A stretch of DNA of 64,000 nt, taken from positions 23,234-87,233 of the forward strand of contig JBKPAG010000034.1 in the NCBI GenBank assembly GCA_046726315.1, read 5' to 3'. The translations under genes were made by a program, and so were the position numbers. This document shows positions 33,400 through 41,500 of the stretch, piece by piece. Source of the DNA: JACVRX01 sp046726315 (GTDB taxonomy: Bacteria > Actinomycetota > Actinomycetes > Jiangellales > Jiangellaceae). The stretch's first letter is position 1; each line of letters begins with the position of its first letter. Below the pieces are notes generated by a model. The model was given only the letters and a program-made list of their open reading frames with translations, was not told where the DNA came from and ran no database searches.

Positions 33400-34367
33400 T
33401 CATGCAATTCCTGGCCACGCCTGCTCAGCAACCCGCATTAAGTTGCCGCTGAGGACGGCAGTGATTTCGTGGTCACGCCACCCGCGGCTGGCCAGAACTT
33501 GGTCGAGACCAAGGAAGGCTTCGGGTGGCATGAACTCGATAGGCCCCACCTGGTATAGCTGTCGTCGAACAGCTCCGGGTTCGCGGACAGTTCGGCGTGG
33601 AAATCCGCGTGATCGAACGGGAAATCCGTGCTCACGCCTACATGGTCGACACCAACGAGGTCGATAGCCGCCTCCACATGCTTGACCATTGCGTCGAGGG
33701 TGGGAGTGTTGGGGCCGAGGAAGATCCCGACTCCGGTGATGCACACCACCCCACCGGTAGCAGCGCAAGCCCGTGCCTGGTCGTCGGTGATGTTGCGCGG
33801 ATGCTCCCAAACTGACCGCAGGCACGAGTGGCTGTAGATGACCGGTGCTTCCGATGCCTCACACAGGTCGAGTCCCGTGCGAATGCTGCAGTGGGAGGCG
33901 TCAACGACCATGCCAGCGGCGTTCATCTCCGCAACCAAGGAACGCCCCCATGCGGTTAGTCCGGTGTCATCCGCGTCCAAGCATCCGCAGCCAGCCTCGT
34001 TGGCATGGTTGTACGTCGGCAGCATCGCCCGAACGCCCCGTTGCGCTAGGACGTACACCGCGTCCAGGTCGCCGCCGAGCGGTGCAGAGTCCTCCAGATC
34101 GAACGCCACAGCGACTCGACCGTCCGCGGCGATGGCCCGAACGGTTCCGACCGTGCCTGCGAAGTCCAGCAGGGGATGAGTGGCGACAGCGGCCTGGAAC
34201 CCATCCAGCAGGGCATGAACTTCACTCCGCAAATGCGGCGAATATCCGACATTCACTGATGTGAAGCAACCGCCGGGTCTTGCATACCGCGTCAGCAACC
34301 CGACGTCGGCATCGGGGCGCAGCGGCAAACAGGTGTGCTGGTCCCAGACAAGGTTCGGCGTAGGCAT
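33400..34367 (-). pseudogene. Frameshifted M19 (membrane dipeptidase family) peptidase
   Basis: From ATG 34367 the frame reads a good M19 protein: NLVWDQHTCLPLRPDAD (metal-site start), VAVAFDLEDSAPLGGDLDAV, NHANEAGCGCLDADDTGLTA, VDASHCSIRTGLD, VIYSHSCLRSVWEHPRNITD and GVDHVGVSTDFPF. At about 33546 the frame is lost in a run of four G (minus strand). The true C-terminus (PIEFMPPEAFLGLDQVLASR through EQAWPGIA) continues in another frame to 33400. Restoring one base joins TRWG to PIEFMPP. The enzyme would be a zinc dipeptidase. Either a recent frameshift or a homopolymer sequencing error. Confidence 0.85.
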
Positions 34368-34383
34368 GTATACGAGGGTCGCG

Positions 34384-34453
34384 CACTTCAATGATCAAAT
34401 CCGTGCCAAACGCTGCAGTTCGCCGGTTTAACGCGTATTTGATCATTGAAGTG
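34384..34453. repeat. Perfect 17-bp inverted repeat, 36-bp spacer
   Basis: CACTTCAATGATCAAAT at 34384-34400 is exactly repeated in reverse complement at 34437-34453. Each arm carries a TGATCA core, so it may be a pair of operator sites or the stem of a ~70-bp hairpin. It is AT-rich against a GC-rich background. It lies between the stop of the small gene at 34496 and the dipeptidase start 17 bp away. Confidence 0.9.
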
Positions 34454-34495
34454 GGATTACGTCACGAGGCACCCTCGGATGGGAGGAGCCCGACC

Positions 34496-34837
34496 TCACA
34501 GCTCCCCGAGGGCGGCGACCACGATTCCGCTCTTGTTGCAGCGCCAGCGCGGCTCGGGCCCCAGCTCCGGCTCGATGTGCAGCTCGTGAGCCTCGGTTTC
34601 ATCGCACGCGATACAACGCAGCCAGCGACTGATCCGGGCGTCGAGCAGCCGGTCCTGGACGTCCTGGGCGACCTGCCCGGCGACGAAGGATCCGCCGTCA
34701 GGCCATTCGCCGACCCACCAGCGCCGCTCGGTTATCACGTCCTCGAGTACGTCGACGACGTCAGCCGAGTCCAGACCGCGGGCGGCCAGGTCGTGCAGGA
34801 CTCGGGCGCGAGCGTCGAGCAGTGGGTCCGTACTCAC
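34496..34837 (-). CDS. Conserved hypothetical protein with zinc-ribbon-like Cys residues
   Basis: 113 residues. The N-terminal half is helical (LLDARARVLHDLAARGLDSA, VVDVLEDVITERRWWVGEWP). The C-terminal half has LRCIACDETEAHELHIEPEL and WRCNKSG, giving three Cys and one His that could bind zinc, and ends in a hydrophobic strand. No family recognised. It is flanked on both sides by large inverted repeats, which is unusual. Start ATG 34837. Confidence 0.65.
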   Translation of the reverse strand: MSTDPLLDARARVLHDLAARGLDSADVVDVLEDVITERRWWVGEWPDGGSFVAGQVAQDVQDRLLDARISRWLRCIACDETEAHELHIEPELGPEPRWRCNKSGIVVAALGEL

Positions 34838-34880
34838 GCTTCGATGGTGCCAACCCGCGCGGCGCCTGCGGCAGCCCCCA

Positions 34881-34948
34881 TCTTCGCTGAATAACTCCGC
34901 GCGTAGGCACCGGATTCGGCGTCCAAACGCGGAGTTGTTCAGCGAAGA
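34881..34948. repeat. 21-bp inverted repeat, 26-bp spacer
   Basis: TCTTCGCTGAATAACTCCGCG at 34881-34901 (21 bp) pairs with its reverse complement at 34928-34948 with a single mismatch, which would be a G-U pair in RNA. It occupies the divergent promoter region between the small gene at 34496-34837 and cutC. The arm shares CTTCNNTGANNAA with the repeat at 34384. Confidence 0.9.
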
Positions 34949-34974
34949 CCGGGGTCAGCAGGCACACTGAGCCG

Positions 34975-35679
34975 GTGCGACCGCTGCTCGAGGTCATCGC
35001 GCTGGGTGCTGGCGACGTCGCAGGCGCCCAGGACGGTGGTGCCGACCGGCTTGCCGTCGTCGCCGACGTCGAGTCTGACGGGCTGACCCCAGCAGTCAGC
35101 ACGGTGCGCGAGATCTGCACGGCAGGCGATCTGCCGGTGCGCGTCATGCTGCGCGGTAACGACGGCTATTCGACCAGCGGCTCAGAGCTGACCCGGCTGC
35201 AGGGGGCGGCACACCAACTCGCGGAGGCAGGTGCCGACGGCTTCGTTCTCGGCTTTCTCGGGCCAACGGTGGAGATCGACGTCGACGCCACGCTGGCGCT
35301 GGCCGACGAGCTCGGCGCTATGCCGTGGACGTTCAACCGGGCCGTTGACCACGCCTTCGACTACGACAAGGCGTGGCAGCGGTTGCGCATGATGCCCCGG
35401 CTCGACGCCGTGCTGACGGCCGGCTCGGCGCGTGGCGTGGGGGCCGGGCTCGACGAACTGTGCCGGCGCGCGGCTGACGATTCGTACATCGCGGGATTGA
35501 TGATGGCCGGTGGTGGCCTGCAGCCCGACCACGTGCCATGGCTTGCCCGAGCAGGGCTGCGCAAGTTCCACGTTGGCCCGCAGGTCCGTCCCGGTGGGTC
35601 GTGGAAGGCATACGCCGACACCTCGATGGTGCGTTCGTGGCGGACATTGATAGACGACGCCGTGGCCGCCGCCCTGTGA
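34975..35679 (+). CDS. CutC family protein
   Basis: 234-residue TIM-barrel protein of the CutC family, historically linked to copper homeostasis though the biochemical role is unsettled. Family pieces are the N-terminal LLEVIALGAGDVAGAQDGGAD (normally C..S.e.A..Ae.GAdRIELC), LPVRVMLRGNDGYSTSG, DGFVLGFLGP, MPWTFNRAVDHAFDY and VLTAGSARGV. GTG 34975 start. It overlaps the DUF4031 gene by GTGA. A 21-bp palindrome lies 26 bp upstream of the start and may control it. Confidence 0.87.
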   Translation: MRPLLEVIALGAGDVAGAQDGGADRLAVVADVESDGLTPAVSTVREICTAGDLPVRVMLRGNDGYSTSGSELTRLQGAAHQLAEAGADGFVLGFLGPTVEIDVDATLALADELGAMPWTFNRAVDHAFDYDKAWQRLRMMPRLDAVLTAGSARGVGAGLDELCRRAADDSYIAGLMMAGGGLQPDHVPWLARAGLRKFHVGPQVRPGGSWKAYADTSMVRSWRTLIDDAVAAAL

Positions 35680-35945
35680 TCCTCATCGACCCACCGACGT
35701 GGCCTGGGCACGGGCGGTTGTGGTCACACCTGATCTCTGACTCGTCCTACCAGGAGCTGCACGCATTCGCCCAAGCGGCAGGTATCCCGGCGCGGGGCTT
35801 CGAGCGCGACCACTACGACGTGCCCGCGGAGATGTACGAGCGGGTCGTCGCTGCTGGAGCTGTGGAGGTATCGAGCCGGGAGGTGATCCGCAGGCTGCAG
35901 GTAGCGGGACTCAGGAGGCGGAAGCGCCGGCTCGAAGCAGGGTGA
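35676..35945 (+). CDS. DUF4031 domain protein
   Basis: 89-residue DUF4031 protein: VILIDPPTWPGHGRLWSHLI, SYQELHAFAQAAGIPARGFE, RDHYDVPAEMYERVVAAGA and a basic C-terminal tail. The family is small, soluble and uncharacterised, with a conserved acidic/His set (IDPP...HGR...HLISD...RDHYD) suggestive of a metal-dependent hydrolase. Start GTG 35676 overlaps the cutC stop. Its 3' end overlaps the convergent HD gene by 35 bp. Confidence 0.87.
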   Translation: MILIDPPTWPGHGRLWSHLISDSSYQELHAFAQAAGIPARGFERDHYDVPAEMYERVVAAGAVEVSSREVIRRLQVAGLRRRKRRLEAG

Positions 35946-36534
35946 GCTCGGTCTCGATGTTGCGCCGAGCGGCCTCCTCCCACCGGTCTCGTCCCGTCGC
36001 GGTCTGATACAGCGGCCGGTGGTCGAGTAGCCGCTCGAGAACCGCTATGCGACCGCTACGAAACTCGGCCTCGGGGACGTCCCCGTACTCGTCGCGGACG
36101 GCGGCCGCGTAGGTCGCGTACTCGGCTGGATCTCCGCCGAGAACGGAAAGGTCCGCGTCGCAGAGCACAGCTCCGTTCGCGTCGTTCGGAGCCGGGTGGT
36201 GCGCAGCTGTGAGCTCGACCAGCCGGACGACCTCGGCGGTCTGCTCGGCGTCGACGCCAAGTGCCGGCAGCATCGACGCCGCAAGCGCTGCGCTCGCGCG
36301 CTCGTCACCACCCGCCTGCCCGGCGTAGACGGCATCGTGAAACCAGGCCGCCAGTCGTACCGCCGTGATGCCTCTCGCTTCGTGGGCGAGCTCGTCGACC
36401 GCAACCAGCACGGACCGCAGATGGTCCACGTCGTGGTAGCGCCGATGCGGCTCGGACCAGCGGGCCAGCAGTTCGCGACCCGCTGCATCCTCGCCGACGA
36501 GGTCGCGCCAGCTCGCGAGCAGGTCGTCCATCAT
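35911..36534 (-). CDS. HD domain phosphohydrolase-like protein
   Basis: 207-residue metal-dependent HD protein. The N-terminal RYHDVDHLRSVLVAVDEL and LAAWFHDAVYAG carry the H...HD metal site, and TAAHHPAPNDANGAVLCDAD and LSVLGGDPAEYATYAAAVRDE follow. This is the predicted-phosphohydrolase subgroup, of unknown substrate. The frame is open upstream, but ATG 36534 overlaps the M20 peptidase stop (ATGA), fixing the start. Confidence 0.88.
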   Translation of the reverse strand: MMDDLLASWRDLVGEDAAGRELLARWSEPHRRYHDVDHLRSVLVAVDELAHEARGITAVRLAAWFHDAVYAGQAGGDERASAALAASMLPALGVDAEQTAEVVRLVELTAAHHPAPNDANGAVLCDADLSVLGGDPAEYATYAAAVRDEYGDVPEAEFRSGRIAVLERLLDHRPLYQTATGRDRWEEAARRNIETELTLLRAGASAS

Positions 36535-37817
36535 CCCCGCCAGCCGCCGAGTCGCAGAGCCAGCACGGCGTAGGCCCGGGCGCATTCGACCATGTCGGCG
36601 AGTGGGACATGCTCGTCGGCGCTGTGCGCGGCGGCAACTTCGCCCGGCCCTAGCTGCAGTGTCGGGATGCCTGCGGCGGCATAGAGCCGCAGATCGGATC
36701 CGTACGGCGCTCCCGTTGCCTCGACCTTCCAGTCCGCGGCGTCGGCACACGCTGCCTGCACCTCGTCGAGCAACGGATGGCCCTCGGGCAGCCGACCGGG
36801 TGCGAACACTCCGCCCGGCCACGTCACCCTGGCAGGATGCTCGGAGAGCCATGGGTCGCTCACGCACGCCGCCGTGACAGCCGCCTCGAGGTCGGCGCGA
36901 GCATGCTCGACCGATTCGCCGAGACGCACTCCGTACCGACCTTCGGCCACGAGTAGGTCGGGCACTGTGCTGGCCCAGTCGCCGGCCCGGACGACGCCGA
37001 TCGACAACGGATAGGCGACGTCCAGGTGACTCACCACCGCGTCGACGTCACGGTTGCGTCGAGCCTCGAGCTCTCGCAGCGCCGCGAGTACGGGCCCTGC
37101 TGCATCGAGCGCGGATACCCCCAGTGTCCGCACCGACCCATGCGCCGCTCGGCCCGGTACTTCGAGGTGGAACGTCAGGGATCCGGCGTTCGCCGTGACT
37201 GCCCGGCGTCCCGTCGGCTCGGCCAGCACGCATGCGCCGCCTCCGTGGCCGCGCTCGAGTGTTGCAAATGTCCCGAGCCCGCCGTCCTCTTCGCCGATGA
37301 CGCAATGAACAGCGACGGACGGCGTTGTCGTCCCGCTGGCTCGAAGTGCGGCGAGCGCTCCGAATACTGCCGCGAGCCCGCCTTTCATGTCGCATGCTCC
37401 CCGCCCGACGAACCGGTCGCGGTCCCGACGCAACCGCCAGGGGTCGGACGACCACGCGCGGACGTCGCCGGATGGCACCACGTCCGTGTGCCCGGCGAAG
37501 ATCAAAGGACTGTTCCCCGCGCCGAAGGTCGCGGCGCACCCCAACGCGTTGTTGCGGACAACCTCCTCGCCCGGATAACCATCAGCGGCCCGCAACTCCG
37601 GCAGGTCGAGCTTCCACAGGTCGACGTCACCACCGAGGCTGGCCAAGCGCGCGGCGCACCATCGTTGGACTACTACCTCGGCCGTCGAGCCGCCCACGCT
37701 GGGAATCGCGACCAGGGACGTCAGATCGGCGACGATGGCGTCGGGATCAATTGCGTCGATCACGAACTTTTCGAGAACGCTGAGCGGCACACACCCGAGT
37801 CTGCCCCCGACCGACAT
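36531..37817 (-). CDS. M20 family metallopeptidase (ArgE/DapE type)
   Basis: 428-residue zinc amidohydrolase/peptidase. Metal and catalytic motifs are LIFAGHTDVVPSGDV (HxD), FVGRGACDMKGGLAAVFGAL (bridging Asp), VIGEEDGGLGTF (catalytic Glu followed by metal Glu) and, near the end, GEVAAAHSADEHVPL (metal His). The dimerisation domain (about residues 195-315) is present. It may deacylate an N-acyl amino acid or dipeptide; DapE/ArgE identity is not certain. Start 37817, with GTG 37790 possible. Operon with the HD gene. Confidence 0.9.
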   Translation of the reverse strand: MSVGGRLGCVPLSVLEKFVIDAIDPDAIVADLTSLVAIPSVGGSTAEVVVQRWCAARLASLGGDVDLWKLDLPELRAADGYPGEEVVRNNALGCAATFGAGNSPLIFAGHTDVVPSGDVRAWSSDPWRLRRDRDRFVGRGACDMKGGLAAVFGALAALRASGTTTPSVAVHCVIGEEDGGLGTFATLERGHGGGACVLAEPTGRRAVTANAGSLTFHLEVPGRAAHGSVRTLGVSALDAAGPVLAALRELEARRNRDVDAVVSHLDVAYPLSIGVVRAGDWASTVPDLLVAEGRYGVRLGESVEHARADLEAAVTAACVSDPWLSEHPARVTWPGGVFAPGRLPEGHPLLDEVQAACADAADWKVEATGAPYGSDLRLYAAAGIPTLQLGPGEVAAAHSADEHVPLADMVECARAYAVLALRLGGWRG

Positions 37818-37845
37818 CGGCCAGCCAGCAGTTCTCTTTTGACGC

Positions 37846-39831
37846 TCACCGCAACGCGCTTGGCAATGGCTGGGCGTGCACGATCGTCAGCGAGGAGACG
37901 GCCCTGGTCAGCACCACATAGAGCCGGCGCAGGCCACGCGGCTCGGCGGCCGCGATCGTCGCTGGCTCGACGACGATCACGTGGTCGAACTCGATTCCCT
38001 TGGCGAGCGACGCCGGTACCAGCACCAGCCGAGGGTCGTCCTCGTCGTCGAGGCTGCCAACCTCAGCGGCGGCGGCGTCGAAAGCCGCTCGAAGCCGCGG
38101 CACGTCGAGGTCCGCGGCGATGACGCCGACCGAGCCCTCCCTCGCCGCCACACCCGTCAGAGCAGCCGTCGCGCCGGCCACCACGTCTTCGACGGGGAGG
38201 ATGTCGAGCCGTCCGGGGTTGGCCCGCACCGGCTCGGGCGGGTCGACCAAGGGGGCGATCGTCGGCAGCAGCCGGGCGGACAGTGCGACCACGGCGGCCG
38301 GCACGCGGAAGCCCTGCCGCAACACCTCCACGTGCGCATTCGTCGTGCCGAGGTAATCCAGCGCTGCACTCCACGACTCGGTCGCCCACGGCGTCGTTCC
38401 CTGTGCGATGTCGCCAAGCACCGTTGCTGACGCTTGACCCGCCCGACGGCCCACAGCCCGCAGCTCCATCGGGGACAGGTCCTGCGCCTCGTCGAGCACG
38501 ACATGCCCGACGCTGGGGATTCGCTCGATGGCACCACGCGCCTCGTCGACGAGCACGGCATCGGCGTGGGACCACGGTGCGGTGCGTGGGCCGCGCACCG
38601 GCCGAGTCCACTGGACCAGCCGGCGCTCGTCGGCAGTGAGCACATCGCCGGCGGCACCGGCCAGGAACCCCGGGTCGCCGAGCAGCCGCATCACCAGCCG
38701 GACCGGGTCGAGTGCCGGCCAAACGCTGTCGACACGCTCACGGACTGGCCGCGAGCGTGCCACAGCGGATTGCACGCGGTCGTCGGTGACCTCTGCACTC
38801 GCCTCCATGCGCAACAAGACGAGATGCGCCAGCCGCTGAGCCAGCAGATCGCGACCCACGGAGTACGGGTCGTGCCGAACACGTAGCGCTTCGATGGCAT
38901 CCGCAACCTCGGCCGCGGGGATGCGCCAACGCCGCGATCCGCGCGGTACGACCAGCGCGTCGACCGGTTGTCGCACCTGCCCCCAGACGGCGCGGTGGAT
39001 GACCTGGGCCAGCCGCGGGTCGCCCTTGAGGGCGGCCACCGCCGGTGGGTCGACAGAGCGTACCGGCACGCTTTCGACCAGTTCGGCCACGGTGACCTGT
39101 CGGACGTCGACCTCGCCCAGCGTCGGGAGCACCTGTCCGATGTAGTGCATGAACGCGCGGTTGGGTCCGACGACGAGGACGCCGCTGCGGGCAAGCCGCA
39201 TGCGATGGGCGTGCAGCAGGAAGGCCGCGCGATGCAGGCCGACCGCGGTCTTGCCGGTGCCGGGCGCTCCCTGCACGCAGATCGTCCGGTCCAGATCCGC
39301 GCTGACCACGTCGTACTGTTCCGGCTGGATCGTAGCGACGATGTCGCGCATCGGCCCTACGCGCGGTCGCTCGATCTCTTCGATGAGGATCCGACTCGTC
39401 ACGTCACGCTCGGTCGCGTCGGTCAGGTGCTCGTCCTCGTACGACGTGACCTCGCCACCGGCAAAGCCGAACCGGCGCCGGCGGGTCACGCCCTGCCGGT
39501 CGTTCCGCGTCGCTCGATAGAAGGCAGCCGAGATGTCCGCCCGCCAGTCGACCACGACCGGATCTCCGGCTGCGTCCATGACGTGCCGGCGGCCGATGTG
39601 AAACACCTCTGCGGTATCGACGTCGATACGGCCGAAGAACAGCGGCACCGTGGGGTCATCGACGAGGGACTGCGCCCGCCGGTACAGGGCGGCCTGCAAG
39701 TACGCCTCGGAGACGCGGTCGCCCCCCTGCGCCTTGAGCGAAAGCGGGTGCTCGCGCATCCGCCGCAGGTCCTTTCGGGCCTGCGCGAGATATGCGCGTT
39801 CGGCGGTCAAGACAGGATCGACGGCGGGCAC
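37846..39831 (-). CDS. HelD-like UvrD/Rep-family helicase
   Basis: 661-residue superfamily 1 ATPase of the HelD type, which removes stalled RNA polymerase from DNA. It has an N-terminal coiled region (LAQARKDLRRMREHPLSLK), FFGRIDVDTAEVFHIGRR, Walker A VQGAPGTGKTAVGLHRAAFL, Walker B HVVLDEAQDLSPMELRAV, the FRVPAAVVALSARLLP motif and C-terminal AKGIEFDHVIVVEP and LYVVLTRAVSSL. Length matches actinobacterial class II HelD. GTG start, 3 bp after the XPB stop, so the two are tightly coupled. Confidence 0.88.
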   Translation of the reverse strand: MPAVDPVLTAERAYLAQARKDLRRMREHPLSLKAQGGDRVSEAYLQAALYRRAQSLVDDPTVPLFFGRIDVDTAEVFHIGRRHVMDAAGDPVVVDWRADISAAFYRATRNDRQGVTRRRRFGFAGGEVTSYEDEHLTDATERDVTSRILIEEIERPRVGPMRDIVATIQPEQYDVVSADLDRTICVQGAPGTGKTAVGLHRAAFLLHAHRMRLARSGVLVVGPNRAFMHYIGQVLPTLGEVDVRQVTVAELVESVPVRSVDPPAVAALKGDPRLAQVIHRAVWGQVRQPVDALVVPRGSRRWRIPAAEVADAIEALRVRHDPYSVGRDLLAQRLAHLVLLRMEASAEVTDDRVQSAVARSRPVRERVDSVWPALDPVRLVMRLLGDPGFLAGAAGDVLTADERRLVQWTRPVRGPRTAPWSHADAVLVDEARGAIERIPSVGHVVLDEAQDLSPMELRAVGRRAGQASATVLGDIAQGTTPWATESWSAALDYLGTTNAHVEVLRQGFRVPAAVVALSARLLPTIAPLVDPPEPVRANPGRLDILPVEDVVAGATAALTGVAAREGSVGVIAADLDVPRLRAAFDAAAAEVGSLDDEDDPRLVLVPASLAKGIEFDHVIVVEPATIAAAEPRGLRRLYVVLTRAVSSLTIVHAQPLPSALR

Positions 39832-39834
39832 AGA

Positions 39835-41490
39835 TCACGCGGGATCGTTCCCGGCCAGGACGTCCTCGGCGTCGATGATCCGGTACGCGTAACCCTGTTC
39901 GGCGAGGAACCGCTGGCGGTGTTGGGCGAATTCCTGGTCGACGGTGTCCCGGGCGACGACGGTGTAGAACCGAGCCGTCCGGCCGTCGGCTTTTGGCCGC
40001 AGGATCCGGCCCAGCCGCTGCGCTTCCTCCTGCCGGGAGCCGAACGTCCCGGACACCTGGATCGCCACGCTCGCCTCGGGCAGGTCGATGGAGAAGTTCG
40101 CGACCTTGCTCACCACCAGGACGGGCAGCTCGCCAGCCCGGAACGCCTCGTACTGTCGCTGTCGCTCGCGCACCGTCGTCTGGCCCTTGACGATGGGGGC
40201 GTCGAGTCGCTCGGCAAGCTCGTCGAGCTGGTCGATGTACTGGCCGATCACCAGCGTGGGCTCGCCGGTGTGCCTCTCGATGAGCCGCTCGACGATGCGG
40301 GTCTTGGTGTCGCTCGTGGAACACAGCCGGTACCGCTCGTCGGGCTCGGCGACGGCATACGCGAGGCGTTCGGCATCACCGAGCGTCACCCGGACCTCGA
40401 CGCAGTCAGCCGGCGCGATCCAGCCCTGGTTCTCGATCTCCTTCCACGGGGCGTCGTAGCGCTTCGGGCCGATCAGCGTGAACACGTCGTCTTCACGTCC
40501 GTCTTCGCGGATCAAGGTGGCGGTCAGGCCGAGCCGGCGTCGCGCCTGGAGGTCGGCCGTCATCCGAAAGATCGGCGCCGGCAGCAGGTGCACCTCGTCG
40601 TAGATGATCAGGCCCCAGTCCCTCGCGTCGAGCAGCTCCAGGTGCGTGTAGACGCCCTTGCGACGGGTGGTCATGACCTGGTAGGTCGCGACGGTGACCG
40701 GCCGGATCTCCTTCTTCGCGCCGGAGTACTCGCCGATCTCGTCTTCGGTGAGGCTGGTCCGGCGCAGCAGTTCGTCGCGCCACTGCCGGGCGGCGACCGT
40801 ATTGGTCACCAGGATGAGGGTGGTGGCCTTGGCGTGCGCCATCGCAGCGGTGCCGACCAACGTCTTGCCGGCGCCGCACGGCAGCACCACCACGCCCGAG
40901 CCGCCGTGCCAGAAGCCCTCGGCGGCCTCCCGCTGGTATTGCCGCAGGGACCAGCCGTTCTCCTTCAGCTCGATTGGGTGCGCCTCGCCGTCGACGTAAC
41001 CCGCCAGATCTTCGGCCGGCCAGCCGAGCTTGACCAAGGCCTGCTTGAGGGTGCCCCGCTGGCTCGGGTGCACGGCGACGGAGTCGTCGTCGATCCGCAT
41101 TCCGGCCAGGGGCCGGACCCGCTTCGACCGAAGCACCTCCTCGAGTACGGCCCGATCAGTGCTGTGCAGCACCAAGCCATGAACCGGGTCACTCTCCAAC
41201 CGGAGCCGGCCGTAGCGCGCCATGGTCTCCGCAACGTCGACGAGCAAGGCGTGCGGGACCGGGTAGCGCGAGTACGTGAGCAACGTGTCGACGACCTGTT
41301 CGGCGTCGTGACCTGCTGCCCGGGCGTTCCACAGGCCAAGTGGAGTGAGCCGGTAGGTGTGGACGTGCTCGGGTGAGCGCTCGAGCTCGGCGAACGGCGC
41401 GATCGCGCGTCGGCAGGTCTCGGCCTGATCGTGATCGACTTCCAGCAGCAGGGTCTTGTCGCTCTGGACGATCAGGGGTCCGTCGGTCAC
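39835..41490 (-). CDS. XPB-like DNA repair helicase
   Basis: 551-residue superfamily 2 helicase of the bacterial XPB type. It has an N-terminal damage-recognition-like domain (about residues 1-180), Walker A VVVLPCGAGKTLVGTAAMAH, DEVH box LIIYDEVHLLPA, motif III LGLTATLIREDGREDD, and C-terminal motifs SKVANFSIDLPEASVAIQVS and EEAQRLGRILRPK. Bacterial XPB unwinds DNA 3' to 5' and is implicated in nucleotide excision repair. GTG 41490 with an AAGGAG site is the start. It is 10 bp downstream of the helicase-associated gene. Confidence 0.93.
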   Translation of the reverse strand: MTDGPLIVQSDKTLLLEVDHDQAETCRRAIAPFAELERSPEHVHTYRLTPLGLWNARAAGHDAEQVVDTLLTYSRYPVPHALLVDVAETMARYGRLRLESDPVHGLVLHSTDRAVLEEVLRSKRVRPLAGMRIDDDSVAVHPSQRGTLKQALVKLGWPAEDLAGYVDGEAHPIELKENGWSLRQYQREAAEGFWHGGSGVVVLPCGAGKTLVGTAAMAHAKATTLILVTNTVAARQWRDELLRRTSLTEDEIGEYSGAKKEIRPVTVATYQVMTTRRKGVYTHLELLDARDWGLIIYDEVHLLPAPIFRMTADLQARRRLGLTATLIREDGREDDVFTLIGPKRYDAPWKEIENQGWIAPADCVEVRVTLGDAERLAYAVAEPDERYRLCSTSDTKTRIVERLIERHTGEPTLVIGQYIDQLDELAERLDAPIVKGQTTVRERQRQYEAFRAGELPVLVVSKVANFSIDLPEASVAIQVSGTFGSRQEEAQRLGRILRPKADGRTARFYTVVARDTVDQEFAQHRQRFLAEQGYAYRIIDAEDVLAGNDPA

Positions 41491-41500
41491 GGGTGCTCCT

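Noticed and set aside
38968..41376. 802-codon plus-strand frame antisense to HelD and XPB
   Set aside because: Composition (Asp/His/Arg/Gln-rich, no motif) is that of a shadow frame. Both minus-strand genes show full helicase motifs.
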